A DNA stretch of 64,000 bases from Phycisphaerales bacterium. GTDB taxonomy: Bacteria > Planctomycetota > Phycisphaerae > Phycisphaerales > SM1A02. The notes beneath the pieces were generated by a model. The model had not been told where the DNA came from. It saw only the letters and a program-made list of their open reading frames with translations, and did not search any database. Within the stretch, counting starts at the first letter, position 1; each line of letters begins with the position of its first letter. Position numbers and translations under genes: made by a program. Location of the stretch: positions 1 to 64,000 of the forward strand of contig JAKVBV010000005.1 in NCBI GenBank assembly GCA_022446965.1, given 5' to 3'. Shown piece by piece: positions 26,112-34,037 of the stretch.

Positions 26112-27896
26112 ATGGAAGCCGTTGCACCGCAAGTCACGGAGGCGCAGGTGCTCGACGTGGTTCGCCACGTCTGGGGATGGACGTCGCTGCGCCCGTTGCA
26201 GCTGGATGCCATCACAGCCACCGTCCGCCAAAGAGACTGGCTGCTGGTGCTGCCAACCGGAGGCGGCAAGAGCCTGTGCTATCAGGTGCCGCCGTTGCTC
26301 GATGCGTCGTTGCACGTGGTGGTGTCGCCGCTCATCGCCTTGATGAAGGACCAAGTAGATGCGCTGCAGGCCGTGGGATACCCAGCGGGTGCGCTGTACG
26401 CGGATCAAGACGCCGCGCAGCGACAGGCTGTAGAGCAGGCGCTTGGGGCCGGGCAGTTGCGATTGTTGTTCGTGTCCCCCGAACGCATGATGTTGCCGGG
26501 GTTTGCGGCTCGGTTGCAGGATGCCCGCGTGCGGTCGGTGACGATCGACGAGGCGCATTGCATCAGCCAGTGGGGGCATGACTTCAGGCCGGAGTATCGC
26601 CAGCTCGGTCAGTTGCGTGGCATGTTGGGTGACGTGTCACTGCACGCGTGCACCGCGACGGCGACCGAGCGGGTGCAACAGGACATCGTGCAGCAACTGG
26701 GATTGCGAGATCCGGTGCGTCTGGTGGGGCAATTGGATCGCCCCAACCTGCTGTATCGGGTGCAACCACGCGTGGACAAGTACGCGCAGGTCCATGAGGC
26801 GTTGTCGCGTCACAAGGGACAGGCCGCCATCGTGTACTGCCCCACACGCAAGTCCACCGAAGCGATGGCCCAGTGGTTGTCCGGCAAGGGATTCTCGGTG
26901 AATGCGTACCACGCGGGCCTAGACCCTAACGCACGACGTGCTGTACACGAGGCCTTTACCGCGGAGCGATTGAACGTCGTGGCGGCGACGGTCGCTTTTG
27001 GTATGGGAATCGATCGTGGAGACGTGCGATGCGTGGTGCATGCCGGTATGCCAGCGAGCATCGAGGCATGGCAACAGGAAAGTGGCCGGGCAGGGCGTGA
27101 TGGCTTGCCCGCGGAGTGCGTGCTGTTGTGGAGCGGTGCCGACGCGGCGCGATGGAATTCGCTTGCGCCTGAGGGCGACCCGGCTCGTGCAGCATTGCTC
27201 GACGCCATGACGGGGTTCTGTTCCACGGCGCAGTGCCGTCGGGCCGTGTTGGCCAGGCACTTCGGCGCCACGGCTCCGGAGTCGAACTGCGGGCAATGCG
27301 ATGTCTGTCTGGGCGAGGTGTCGCTCGTGCACGACGGGGACACGATCGCCCGCAAGATCCTCTCCGCCGTGGCTCGGTTGGATCAACGGTACGGCATTGG
27401 TTACGTGGTCAATGTGCTGCGGGGTTCAGTGGCCTCGGCGGTGGTGCAGCGTGGGCATGACCGTCTGAGCGTGCACGGGCTGCTGGGTCATGTCGACACC
27501 GCCACGCTCACCAATCTCTGCTGGCAGTGTGTGCATCTGGGTTTGCTGCAGCGCACCGCAGACGAGTGGCCCGTGATTCAACTCACAGCGGACGGCCGGG
27601 CGGTGATGATGGGCGAGGCGCAGGCGCAACTTGTGGCACCACCGGGGCGACCCATTAGGGCGTTCGACAATCACGGCAAGGCCGATCCCGATCTGCTCAG
27701 GCGGCTGCGCAGTGTTCGCCGCACCCTCGCAGCGAGCCATGGTGTGCCGGCCTATGTGGTGTTCAACGACGTCTCGCTGCGGGCCATGGCCCAGCAGCGA
27801 CCGGCCACCAAGGCGGAGCTTCTGGGGATCGAGGGGATCGGTGACCATCGTGTGGAACGGTGGGGGGACGCAATCCTGGAAGCCATCGCATCCTGA
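26112..27896 (+). CDS. recQ: ATP-dependent DNA helicase RecQ
   Basis: A 594-residue superfamily 2 3'-5' helicase for recombination and replication-fork repair. Seen in order: the RecQ zero motif region SLRPLQLDAI, Walker A LPTGGGKSLCY at 48-58, DEAHCISQWGHDFRPEY (DEAH box near 146), motif VI ESGRAGRDG, a zinc-binding set (CSTAQC and CGQCDVC near 372-400), a winged-helix RQC domain and a C-terminal HRDC domain (about 520-594, VPAYVVFNDVSLRAMA). Length and domain order are normal. A GTG at 26103 is an alternative start; the ATG at 26112 is preferred because a -10-like box abuts the GTG. Confidence 0.94.
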   Translation: MEAVAPQVTEAQVLDVVRHVWGWTSLRPLQLDAITATVRQRDWLLVLPTGGGKSLCYQVPPLLDASLHVVVSPLIALMKDQVDALQAVGYPAGALYADQDAAQRQAVEQALGAGQLRLLFVSPERMMLPGFAARLQDARVRSVTIDEAHCISQWGHDFRPEYRQLGQLRGMLGDVSLHACTATATERVQQDIVQQLGLRDPVRLVGQLDRPNLLYRVQPRVDKYAQVHEALSRHKGQAAIVYCPTRKSTEAMAQWLSGKGFSVNAYHAGLDPNARRAVHEAFTAERLNVVAATVAFGMGIDRGDVRCVVHAGMPASIEAWQQESGRAGRDGLPAECVLLWSGADAARWNSLAPEGDPARAALLDAMTGFCSTAQCRRAVLARHFGATAPESNCGQCDVCLGEVSLVHDGDTIARKILSAVARLDQRYGIGYVVNVLRGSVASAVVQRGHDRLSVHGLLGHVDTATLTNLCWQCVHLGLLQRTADEWPVIQLTADGRAVMMGEAQAQLVAPPGRPIRAFDNHGKADPDLLRRLRSVRRTLAASHGVPAYVVFNDVSLRAMAQQRPATKAELLGIEGIGDHRVERWGDAILEAIAS

Positions 27897-27928
27897 GGCC
27901 GCCCTCCTGCGTATCGGCGCTTGCCTGA

Positions 27929-27945
27929 GGCCCCTTTTCGGGGTC
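27929..27945 (+). terminator. weak hairpin after recQ
   Basis: GGCCCC and GGGGTC form a 6-bp stem with one G-U pair around a TTTTC loop. No U-tract follows, so this is at best a weak or Rho-assisted terminator between recQ and the deiminase gene. Confidence 0.3.
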
Positions 27946-27969
27946 CAATAGACGGCAGGAGAGATGTCA

Positions 27970-29610
27970 ATGCACTACACAATCACCAGTTTGACGGCTG
28001 TCGTTGCCTCCGCATCATCGTGCTTGGCGATGGCGGATGTGCCCGAGCAGCATCCCGATTGGGATCAGCCGGTGGTCGTGAATGGTGATCTGGTCTTTCC
28101 TGAGGGCGCAGCGATTCCCAAGGCCATGACCGCGGTCGAGTCGAGATGGCTCGGCGGTGGTGGCGTGATCGGGCACCGTGCAGCGACGGCCCCGCCCATC
28201 GGCCCGGTGCGGTGCGCCAGTGAGTATGAGCCCATGGCCGGCATCATCCTGGCCTGGGAGGGCTACACGACCATCGTGCGGCAGATGGCGGCGCAGATCA
28301 CCACCACCGGACAGGCCGACGTGTACGTGGCGTGTGACTCCAACAGCGAAGCCAACTCAGCGCGCAGCAGCATGATCAGTGCTGGCGCCGATCCCGCTCG
28401 AGTACACACGTTCGTGCATGCCACGGACACTGTTTGGATTCGTGATTACGGCCCACGCTACATCTTCGAAGGTGAGTGTCGTGGCATCGTGGATCACATC
28501 TACAACCGACCGCGGCCCAACGATGATGCGTGGTCCAGTTGGTTCTGCAATCAGGTCGGACACGTGTACTACGAGCACGACCTGGTGCATGGTGGTGGTA
28601 ACTACCACCTCAACGGCATCGGTACCGCGGCAGCCACTCGTCTCATCAACAATGAGAATCTGGGCATGACAGATGCCCAGATCATCGGTGTCTGGCGTGA
28701 CTATCAGAACGTGGAAACCTATCTCCACGATCCATTCCCCACCAATGTCGATTCCACGCAGCACATCGACATGTGGATGCAGATCATCGGCGACACCGAG
28801 ATCATCATCAGTGACTGGCCGACGGCATCTGGCAGCGTGCAGGACAACATCTGTGATTGGGCGACCTCGTACTACCAGGGCCTTGGTTGGACAGTGCATC
28901 GCACGCCCGCATTCGACTCTGGTTGGAGCCACTTCACCTACACCAACATGGTGCTGTGCAACGATCTGGTGCTGCTGCCCAAGTACCAGGACATCTCAGA
29001 TACGTACGACAATCAGGCACTGGCCACGGTGCAGGCGGCGATGCCTGACCGGACCATCGTGCAGATCACGTGCGATGATCTCGCCTACAGCGCCGGTGTG
29101 ATGCACTGCATCACCATGCACATGCCGGCCCATGTCGGAGGCGTGCATCCCACGAGCTGCGTTCGAGTGCCGCTGGAAGGCGCCACCTACGACGCCGGAC
29201 AGAACATCGTGGTGAGCTGGATCACGGATGACGACGAGTTCGACGTGGTCAATGTCGACATTGAGTTCTCCGCTGACAACGGCAACTCGTGGACAACACT
29301 GGCCACGGCGACGGCCGATGACGGCTTCCACACCTTTGCGGCGCCTGATGTCGGCACCACGAGTGCTCGCATTCGCGTGATCGCCCGCGATGGCGATGGC
29401 AACACCGGTGGCAGCATAGGCAATGCGTTCACGATCGAATTGGATGCAATCACGGGCGACGCCAACGGCGACGGCGTGGTGAACGTGAGCGACATTCTGC
29501 TCATCATCAGTGAGTTTGGCTGTACGTCGAGCTGCACAGCGGATGTGACCGGCGACGGCACCGTGTCGGCGGCCGACATCCTGATGGTTTTGGCCCACTG
29601 GTCCCCCTGA
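27970..29610 (+). CDS. Secreted agmatine/peptidylarginine deiminase-like protein with dockerin-type C-terminus
   Basis: A 546-residue protein with an N-terminal signal peptide (residues 1-20, ending CLAMA). The PAD_porph/agmatine deiminase fold follows with its catalytic positions: WIRDYGP near 156, HGGGNYHLNG near 205, HIDMWM near 263 and the nucleophilic Cys in GVMHCITM near 380. It would hydrolyse a guanidino group to a ureido group with NH3 release. Residues about 390-490 look like an Ig-like beta domain, and the end holds two dockerin-like repeats, GDANGDGVVNVSDILLII and DVTGDGTVSAADILMVL. The ATG at 27970 has GGAG 8 bases upstream, better than 27964. Export makes polyamine synthesis unlikely; an extracellular substrate is inferred. 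Confidence 0.85.
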   Translation: MHYTITSLTAVVASASSCLAMADVPEQHPDWDQPVVVNGDLVFPEGAAIPKAMTAVESRWLGGGGVIGHRAATAPPIGPVRCASEYEPMAGIILAWEGYTTIVRQMAAQITTTGQADVYVACDSNSEANSARSSMISAGADPARVHTFVHATDTVWIRDYGPRYIFEGECRGIVDHIYNRPRPNDDAWSSWFCNQVGHVYYEHDLVHGGGNYHLNGIGTAAATRLINNENLGMTDAQIIGVWRDYQNVETYLHDPFPTNVDSTQHIDMWMQIIGDTEIIISDWPTASGSVQDNICDWATSYYQGLGWTVHRTPAFDSGWSHFTYTNMVLCNDLVLLPKYQDISDTYDNQALATVQAAMPDRTIVQITCDDLAYSAGVMHCITMHMPAHVGGVHPTSCVRVPLEGATYDAGQNIVVSWITDDDEFDVVNVDIEFSADNGNSWTTLATATADDGFHTFAAPDVGTTSARIRVIARDGDGNTGGSIGNAFTIELDAITGDANGDGVVNVSDILLIISEFGCTSSCTADVTGDGTVSAADILMVLAHWSP

Positions 29611-29633
29611 TCGGGGAGATTGACGGGAGTATC

Positions 29634-30098
29634 ATGCGAGCCATGATGCCTCGACTGACAATCGTCTTCGGTGTACTGCTGGTGCTTCAGGGTCTTGGCT
29701 TCTGGATGGCCTCCAGTAGTGGTTCGTTCACAGCGGCCATTCCCGCGATCCCCGGCGGCCTTTTCATGCTGTTCGGTGCCGTCGCGATGTGTGCGCCAGG
29801 CGCACGGAAGCACATCATGCATGTGGTCATGCTGCTGGCTTTGCTCGGTGCTGCGGCCGCCTTGTGGAAAGCAGTGCCGGGGTTCATGCAGGAACCAGCG
29901 CCTGCAACGAAGGTGTCTGCATTGGTCAACGAGAGTGGGATGACTTCCTTGGAAGCCAAGGCACAGCTCGCTTCGATTCACTGGGCCAAGCTCTGGAGCC
30001 AAAGCCTGATGGCAGCGTTCTGTCTTGGATTAATGGTGTTGGGCGTGCGGTCCTTCGTACAGGCCCGCGCGGCGTCGTCAGCGGACGAGTCGGCCTGA
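29634..30098 (+). CDS. Small four-helix membrane protein, function unknown
   Basis: A 154-residue integral membrane protein with four hydrophobic segments (about 7-25, 33-53, 58-78 and 125-143) and a polar loop at 80-120 containing MTSLEAKAQLASIHWAKLW. GGGAG stands 5 bases before the ATG at 29634, and the gene follows the deiminase gene by 23 bases, so it is likely co-transcribed. I do not recognise a family. The last 21 bases overlap the convergent ytoQ. Confidence 0.7.
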   Translation: MRAMMPRLTIVFGVLLVLQGLGFWMASSSGSFTAAIPAIPGGLFMLFGAVAMCAPGARKHIMHVVMLLALLGAAAALWKAVPGFMQEPAPATKVSALVNESGMTSLEAKAQLASIHWAKLWSQSLMAAFCLGLMVLGVRSFVQARAASSADESA

Positions 30099-30554
30099 GA
30101 CCACCCAGATCAACGCCTTGACCACCTGCTCGGGTGTGCGACAGACTATCGACGCGCCGGCATCAACTTCCTTGAGCGCGTGATCGAGGCTGTCATCGTG
30201 CAGGGTGATGAGCGGTGTGCCGGCCACGACGGCCTGGCCCGCATCGAAGGCGGCATTCCATTGGCGGTATTTTTCGCCGAATCTCGCCACCACGACATCT
30301 GCTCGATCAAGCAAGGTGCGGGTGCGAATGCCATTGAGTGAACCACCGAGATGGTCACGCCAGAATGCGTTGGACGGGCTGTCCGGACACGGCTCGCCCA
30401 CGATGGCAGCGCCGCAGTCGTCGGAGTCGTCATGCACGGTGACCGGTCCTGTGAGGTCGACAGGAAGGCCGGCATCGGCCACGCCCTTGGCGATGACGTC
30501 TCGCCAGTCCGTGTGGATCTCGCCGGCCAGATAGACCAGCCATCGATCGCTCAT
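30078..30554 (-). CDS. ytoQ: YtoQ family protein (nucleoside 2-deoxyribosyltransferase-like fold)
   Basis: A 158-residue cytoplasmic protein. The N-terminus [17 protein letters not shown] is the strongest signature of the YtoQ family known from Bacillus. [29 protein letters not shown] and [25 protein letters not shown] (parts shown) match the nucleoside 2-deoxyribosyltransferase-like fold. The biological role of YtoQ is not established. Its start overlaps the greA stop by 4 bases (ATGA), so it is translated with greA. Confidence 0.88.
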   Translation of the reverse strand: MSDRWLVYLAGEIHTDWRDVIAKGVADAGLPVDLTGPVTVHDDSDDCGAAIVGEPCPDSPSNAFWRDHLGGSLNGIRTRTLLDRADVVVARFGEKYRQWNAAFDAGQAVVAGTPLITLHDDSLDHALKEVDAGASIVCRTPEQVVKALIWVVSGRLVR

Positions 30555-31018
30555 GTGACGATCTCGAGAATCTCGAACGTCTTGGCGCCGCGAGGAAGGT
30601 CCACGCGAATCTGCTCACCTACGTGGGTCTTCATGAGAGCCTGGCCAAGATTGGAGTTCGACGTGACTTCCACGTAGTCGAGGTCGTACCGGCCGCTAGC
30701 TTCGCCGACGAGCTTGTACAGATCTTCGTCGTCGGTGGTGAGGTCCTTGAGCCGGACGATGGCGCCGAGGAAGACCATGTCCTTGGGGACGTCGTCGGTA
30801 TCAGCCACGACTGCCGTGGCGAGGCGTTCTTCCAGCAGCTTGATGCGGGCCTCGTTCATGCCCTGGTCCTCACGGGCGGCGTGGTACTCGCCGTTCTCCT
30901 TGAGGTCGCCCAGTTCACGAGCACGACCGATGCGATCGGAGATCTCCTTGCGTCGCTTGATGCGATCGCTGAGCTCTTCCTGCAGTTTGATCTTGTCGTC
31001 TTCGGTGATGAATTCCAT
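30551..31018 (-). CDS. greA: Transcription elongation factor GreA
   Basis: A 155-residue factor that rescues backtracked RNA polymerase by stimulating transcript cleavage. The N-terminal coiled coil carries the family signature [21 protein letters not shown] (residues 32-52, shown across its core), with the acidic tip in the helical hairpin. The C-terminal FKBP-like domain ends [26 protein letters not shown] lies 7 bases before the ATG. Length is normal. Confidence 0.95.
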   Translation of the reverse strand: MEFITEDDKIKLQEELSDRIKRRKEISDRIGRARELGDLKENGEYHAAREDQGMNEARIKLLEERLATAVVADTDDVPKDMVFLGAIVRLKDLTTDDEDLYKLVGEASGRYDLDYVEVTSNSNLGQALMKTHVGEQIRVDLPRGAKTFEILEIVT

Positions 31019-31101
31019 CGTCGATTCCTTTCGTGGTCAAACGCACGGCGGAGGCCCGCTGGACCTCCGCACAGGCAGTGTCGCAGCAATCGCCTCAGCG
31101 G

Positions 31102-31464
31102 TCAATCGACGCTGGCATGAGCCGTCTCAGAGCCTTCCAGCGGCACTTCGATGACCTGTGTGCTGGTGCCCGCGTCATCCTCGATGTGCACCTCAACCGT
31201 CACGATCCCGTCCGAGGCGGATTCTGGAGGCGTGACATGCACATGCACGCTGCGTCCCTCTTCGATCAGCTCAATGGCGGCAGGCTCACCATAGGCACAG
31301 ATCACCTTGGGCGTGGCCAGCATGGTGGATCCACGCTGGATCTCCACAGCGACGAGCACCTGTCCCTCGCCCACAGGTTCAGCATGCACGGTGGCCGTCA
31401 TCGACGGGGCACTGGTGCAGGCCGCCAGACCAAGCAGCACAAGAACGAGGCAGGGAAGTCGCAT
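31102..31464 (-). CDS. Small lipoprotein of unknown function
   Basis: A 120-residue protein with a lipoprotein leader MRLPCLVLVLLGLAAC (lipobox LAAC, Cys at 16), followed by beta-rich sequence such as GEGQVLVAVEIQRGSTMLATPKVI. This strand pattern (a biologically active quantity computed against a stored threshold is not implied) recalls small secretin- or pilus-associated beta domains, but I do not recognise it. The start at 31464 is defined by the lipobox and by TACACT ending 6 bases upstream. It diverges from the asparaginase gene across only 22 bases. Confidence 0.7.
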   Translation of the reverse strand: MRLPCLVLVLLGLAACTSAPSMTATVHAEPVGEGQVLVAVEIQRGSTMLATPKVICAYGEPAAIELIEEGRSVHVHVTPPESASDGIVTVEVHIEDDAGTSTQVIEVPLEGSETAHASVD

Positions 31465-31470
31465 GCGGTC

Positions 31471-31480
31471 AGTGTACGCT
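31471..31480. promoter_or_regulatory. overlapping back-to-back -10 boxes for two divergent leaderless genes
   Basis: On the minus strand TACACT (31471-31476) ends 6 bases before the ATG at 31464; on the plus strand TACGCT (31475-31480) ends 6 bases before the ATG at 31487. The two boxes share TA. The whole divergent gap is 22 bases, so neither gene can have a Shine-Dalgarno leader if transcription starts here. Confidence 0.55.
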
Positions 31481-31486
31481 GCTCCC

Positions 31487-32395
31487 ATGGCCAGCCCAAT
31501 CATCGTGTCGACATGGTCCTTCGGCCGCCGTGGTCATGCTGCGGCCTGGCCCACATTGCTCGACGGCGGGCACGCCATCGATGCCGTGGAAAAGGTCTGC
31601 CGCGTGGTCGAAGACGACGTTGAAGTGGATTCGGTGGGGTGGGGCGGTCGGCCCGACCGCGAGGGTCGCATGACGCTCGATGGGTGCATCATGCTGTCAC
31701 CCCGGGCATGCGGATCAGTGGCCGCCATCGAGCGGCATCGGCATCCGGTGTCTATCGCTCGCCGCGTGATGGACTCCACCGAGCACATCATGCTCGTGGG
31801 GCCGCTGGCCGATGATTTCGCGGACGCCCACGGCATCGAGCCCGAGCCCGTACTGGCGCCCGTTGCGCTCGAGGCGTGGAAGTCTCGGCACGAAGCGCAG
31901 GGGGCTTCTGGTGCGCCGCCTGCAGGCGGCCTGCACCCCGATGAAGCGCGATGGCGCAATCACGACACGATCGGCACGCTTGCGATCGACACACACGGCA
32001 CCATCGCCGGAGCATGCTCCACCAGCGGCATGGCCTGGAAAGTGCCTGGTCGGGTGGGAGATTCGCCGATCATCGGACACGGTTTGTACGTGCGGCCTAG
32101 TGTCGGCGGTGCCACGGGGACGGGGACCGGTGAGCTGGTCATGGGCGAGTGCAGTTCGTTCTACGTGGTCGAGCGCATGGCTGCTGGAGATGAGCCTGCA
32201 GAGGCCTGTGCCGCGGCCCTGCGCCGCATCATGGATGCCGGCGCACTCACGTGCGAACAGACCGTGGCCATGCTTGCACTTCGAGCCGACGGCGCCTGGG
32301 GTGCGGCGACCATCCAGAAGGGCTATCGCACTAGCGTGCGAACAGCCGATCAGGATGACGCCCTCGAACCTGGCATCATGTTGCTGGACGCTTGA
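31487..32395 (+). CDS. N4-(beta-N-acetylglucosaminyl)-L-asparaginase / isoaspartyl peptidase family
   Basis: Ntn-hydrolase of 302 residues, autocleaved to expose a catalytic Thr. The cleavage site is HDTIGTLAIDTHG near residue 163, followed by GACSTSGMAWKVPGRVGDSP, GHGLYV and GGATGTGTGELVMG, the family's substrate-binding loops. The N-terminal part has SVGWGGRPDREGRMTLDG, which favours the glycosylasparaginase branch. It would cleave GlcNAc-Asn linkages or isoaspartyl dipeptides. No signal peptide is evident with the start at 31487, so it may be cytoplasmic. The ppx gene starts 1 base after its stop. Confidence 0.88.
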   Translation: MASPIIVSTWSFGRRGHAAAWPTLLDGGHAIDAVEKVCRVVEDDVEVDSVGWGGRPDREGRMTLDGCIMLSPRACGSVAAIERHRHPVSIARRVMDSTEHIMLVGPLADDFADAHGIEPEPVLAPVALEAWKSRHEAQGASGAPPAGGLHPDEARWRNHDTIGTLAIDTHGTIAGACSTSGMAWKVPGRVGDSPIIGHGLYVRPSVGGATGTGTGELVMGECSSFYVVERMAAGDEPAEACAAALRRIMDAGALTCEQTVAMLALRADGAWGAATIQKGYRTSVRTADQDDALEPGIMLLDA

Positions 32396-32396
32396 C

Positions 32397-33323
32397 ATGC
32401 TCGTCGCCGCGATCGACATCGGCAGCAATAGCGTGAAACTCGCGGTGGGTGATGTCGACGGCCAAGGGCACGTCCGCATCACGCAGACCGATCGGTTCAC
32501 GCTGCAGATCGGCCGTCAGGTCGAACTTGACGGCGCCCTGGGATCGGACGTGATCGGATCAGTGGCGCACGCTGTCGGCGCCTTCGCTACCAGAGCACGG
32601 CTCGCCGGGGCCAGACGCATCGACGTGGTCGGCACAAGCGCGGCACGTGAGGCGACTGACGGCAAAGCGTTGGAAGACGCCGTGTCCGCCGCTGCAGGTG
32701 TGCCGATGCGGTGCCTCAGCGGTGAAGAAGAAGCCCATCTGGTGTCACGGTCGATCGAGGCTTCATCGGGCATGCCCATTCATGACGCCGTCATGCTGGA
32801 CATCGGCGGAGGCAGCACGGAAATCGTCCGGTCACAAGGCGGGCTCGTTCAGCGCAGGGTGTCGATGCCCATCGGTGCCGTTCGACTGACCGATCGGCTT
32901 GAACTGCGCGGTGCCGATGCGTTGACGGCGGCACAGATCGATGCGCTTGATGCAGCGATCAGCGAAGCACTCGACACGATCGAGCCACATGCACGAGTGG
33001 ATCGTGCATTCGGGTGTGGCGGCATCGTCACGCTTGCCGGTCGAATGGTGCACTTCGGCATGCCGCCGGTTGGGACAGGCATCAACGGCGCGGATCGATT
33101 GCTGTTGGAACGGGACGATGTCATGGCGTTGCGCGAGCAGTTGCAGCACAGCACCGTCGAGGCTCGAATGGCTGCGGCGGGCACAACGCAGGCGCGAGCT
33201 GAGATTCTGCCGGCAGGCATCGCGTTGCTGGATGCGTGCATGCGTCATCTCCAGGTGGAGATGCTGCAGGTGCATGAGCACGGCATTCGCACCGGATTGC
33301 TTGCCGACATCGCCCTGCGTTGA
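32397..33323 (+). CDS. Ppx/GppA family exopolyphosphatase / guanosine pentaphosphatase
   Basis: A 308-residue ASKHA-fold phosphatase comprising only the two core domains, like the short Ppx forms. Seen: the P-loop-like VAAIDIGSNSVKLAV at 3-17, VVGTSAAREATDG near 82, LSGEEEAHLV near 107, the second phosphate motif DIGGGSTEI near 134-142, and GCGGIVTLAGRM near 207. It hydrolyses polyphosphate or pppGpp. The ATG lies 1 base after the asparaginase stop, indicating translational coupling; no separate ribosome site is needed. It converges with the ferredoxin gene with a 1-base gap. Confidence 0.9.
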   Translation: MLVAAIDIGSNSVKLAVGDVDGQGHVRITQTDRFTLQIGRQVELDGALGSDVIGSVAHAVGAFATRARLAGARRIDVVGTSAAREATDGKALEDAVSAAAGVPMRCLSGEEEAHLVSRSIEASSGMPIHDAVMLDIGGGSTEIVRSQGGLVQRRVSMPIGAVRLTDRLELRGADALTAAQIDALDAAISEALDTIEPHARVDRAFGCGGIVTLAGRMVHFGMPPVGTGINGADRLLLERDDVMALREQLQHSTVEARMAAAGTTQARAEILPAGIALLDACMRHLQVEMLQVHEHGIRTGLLADIALR

Positions 33324-33324
33324 G

Positions 33325-33894
33325 TCAGCCTAAGGGCGCGAAGGGGCGTGCCTCGTTTGGTTCGAACTGAATGCCGTGAGCGCCCACAGGGCACACCTGC
33401 AGGCATGTGCCGCATCCTGTGCAGGCCGATGGATCGATGCGGGGACGATCGCCAGGATCCAGCAGGATTGCATCTTCCACGGGGCACGCGTCAACACACA
33501 CACGGCACAGTTCGCCCTGCCAGGCGAGGCAGCCACCTTCATGCACATGCACCTGCGCCATGACCACGGGAAGCTCACGACGTAACACGCCGGGTTCGCA
33601 GGCGCTGATGCAGGGGAGATCAGTGCACATGACGCATGCCTGAATGTCCGCGCGGATCATGGGCGTGCCGGCACGATGTTCGCCACATGCGGCATCGGCC
33701 ATCACGATCGCCTGGGGCGGACAGGCCTCCCCGCAGTCACCACATCGTGTGCACGCGCCGAGGAACTGGCCCTCAGACACGGCGCCAGGCGGCCGTTGCA
33801 GCACGGTCAATCGCAGGTCAGGGCCCGACGATGGCCGATCGTCAGACCGCCGCCGCCAGCCGCCGCGAAACAGATCTCGCCTACTGATGCCCAT
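33325..33894 (-). CDS. NapF/MauM-like ferredoxin with four 4Fe-4S motifs
   Basis: A 189-residue iron-sulfur protein with a twin-arginine-like N-terminus (SRRDLFRGGWRRR) and four cluster motifs in order: CTRCGDCGEACPP, CVMCTDLPCISACEP, CRVCVDACPV and CTGCGTCLQVCPV. This matches NapF/NapH-associated and MauM-type ferredoxins. No nitrate reductase or other obvious redox partner is encoded nearby, so the electron donor and acceptor are unknown. The ATG at 33894 has TACCAT ending 7 bases upstream and no Shine-Dalgarno. The N-terminal RR may be a remnant without a real Tat hydrophobic core, so location is uncertain. Confidence 0.85.
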   Translation of the reverse strand: MGISRRDLFRGGWRRRSDDRPSSGPDLRLTVLQRPPGAVSEGQFLGACTRCGDCGEACPPQAIVMADAACGEHRAGTPMIRADIQACVMCTDLPCISACEPGVLRRELPVVMAQVHVHEGGCLAWQGELCRVCVDACPVEDAILLDPGDRPRIDPSACTGCGTCLQVCPVGAHGIQFEPNEARPFAPLG

Positions 33895-33901
33895 GTGATC
33901 G

Positions 33902-33907
33902 ATGGTA
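33902..33907 (-). promoter_or_regulatory. -10 box for the ferredoxin gene (leaderless start)
   Basis: TACCAT on the minus strand with a 7-base spacer (CGATCAC) before the ATG at 33894. Confidence 0.45.
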
Positions 33908-34037
33908 TCTCCCCCCGATCAGTGCCGCCTGAGCGAGTTCAATGCCGGTTTCGGCCGTTGAGGCGGGCACTGTGCATTGACACGGGCCTGATGCACGGCA
34001 CACTGGGTAGTGTGACTTCCGGGGGAAGGATGCGCTG

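Noticed and set aside
33977-33982. TTGACA as a -35 box for the Cys-rich dockerin gene
   Set aside because: The nearest -10-like box (TAGTGT at 34008) is 25 bases away, too far for a sigma70 promoter.
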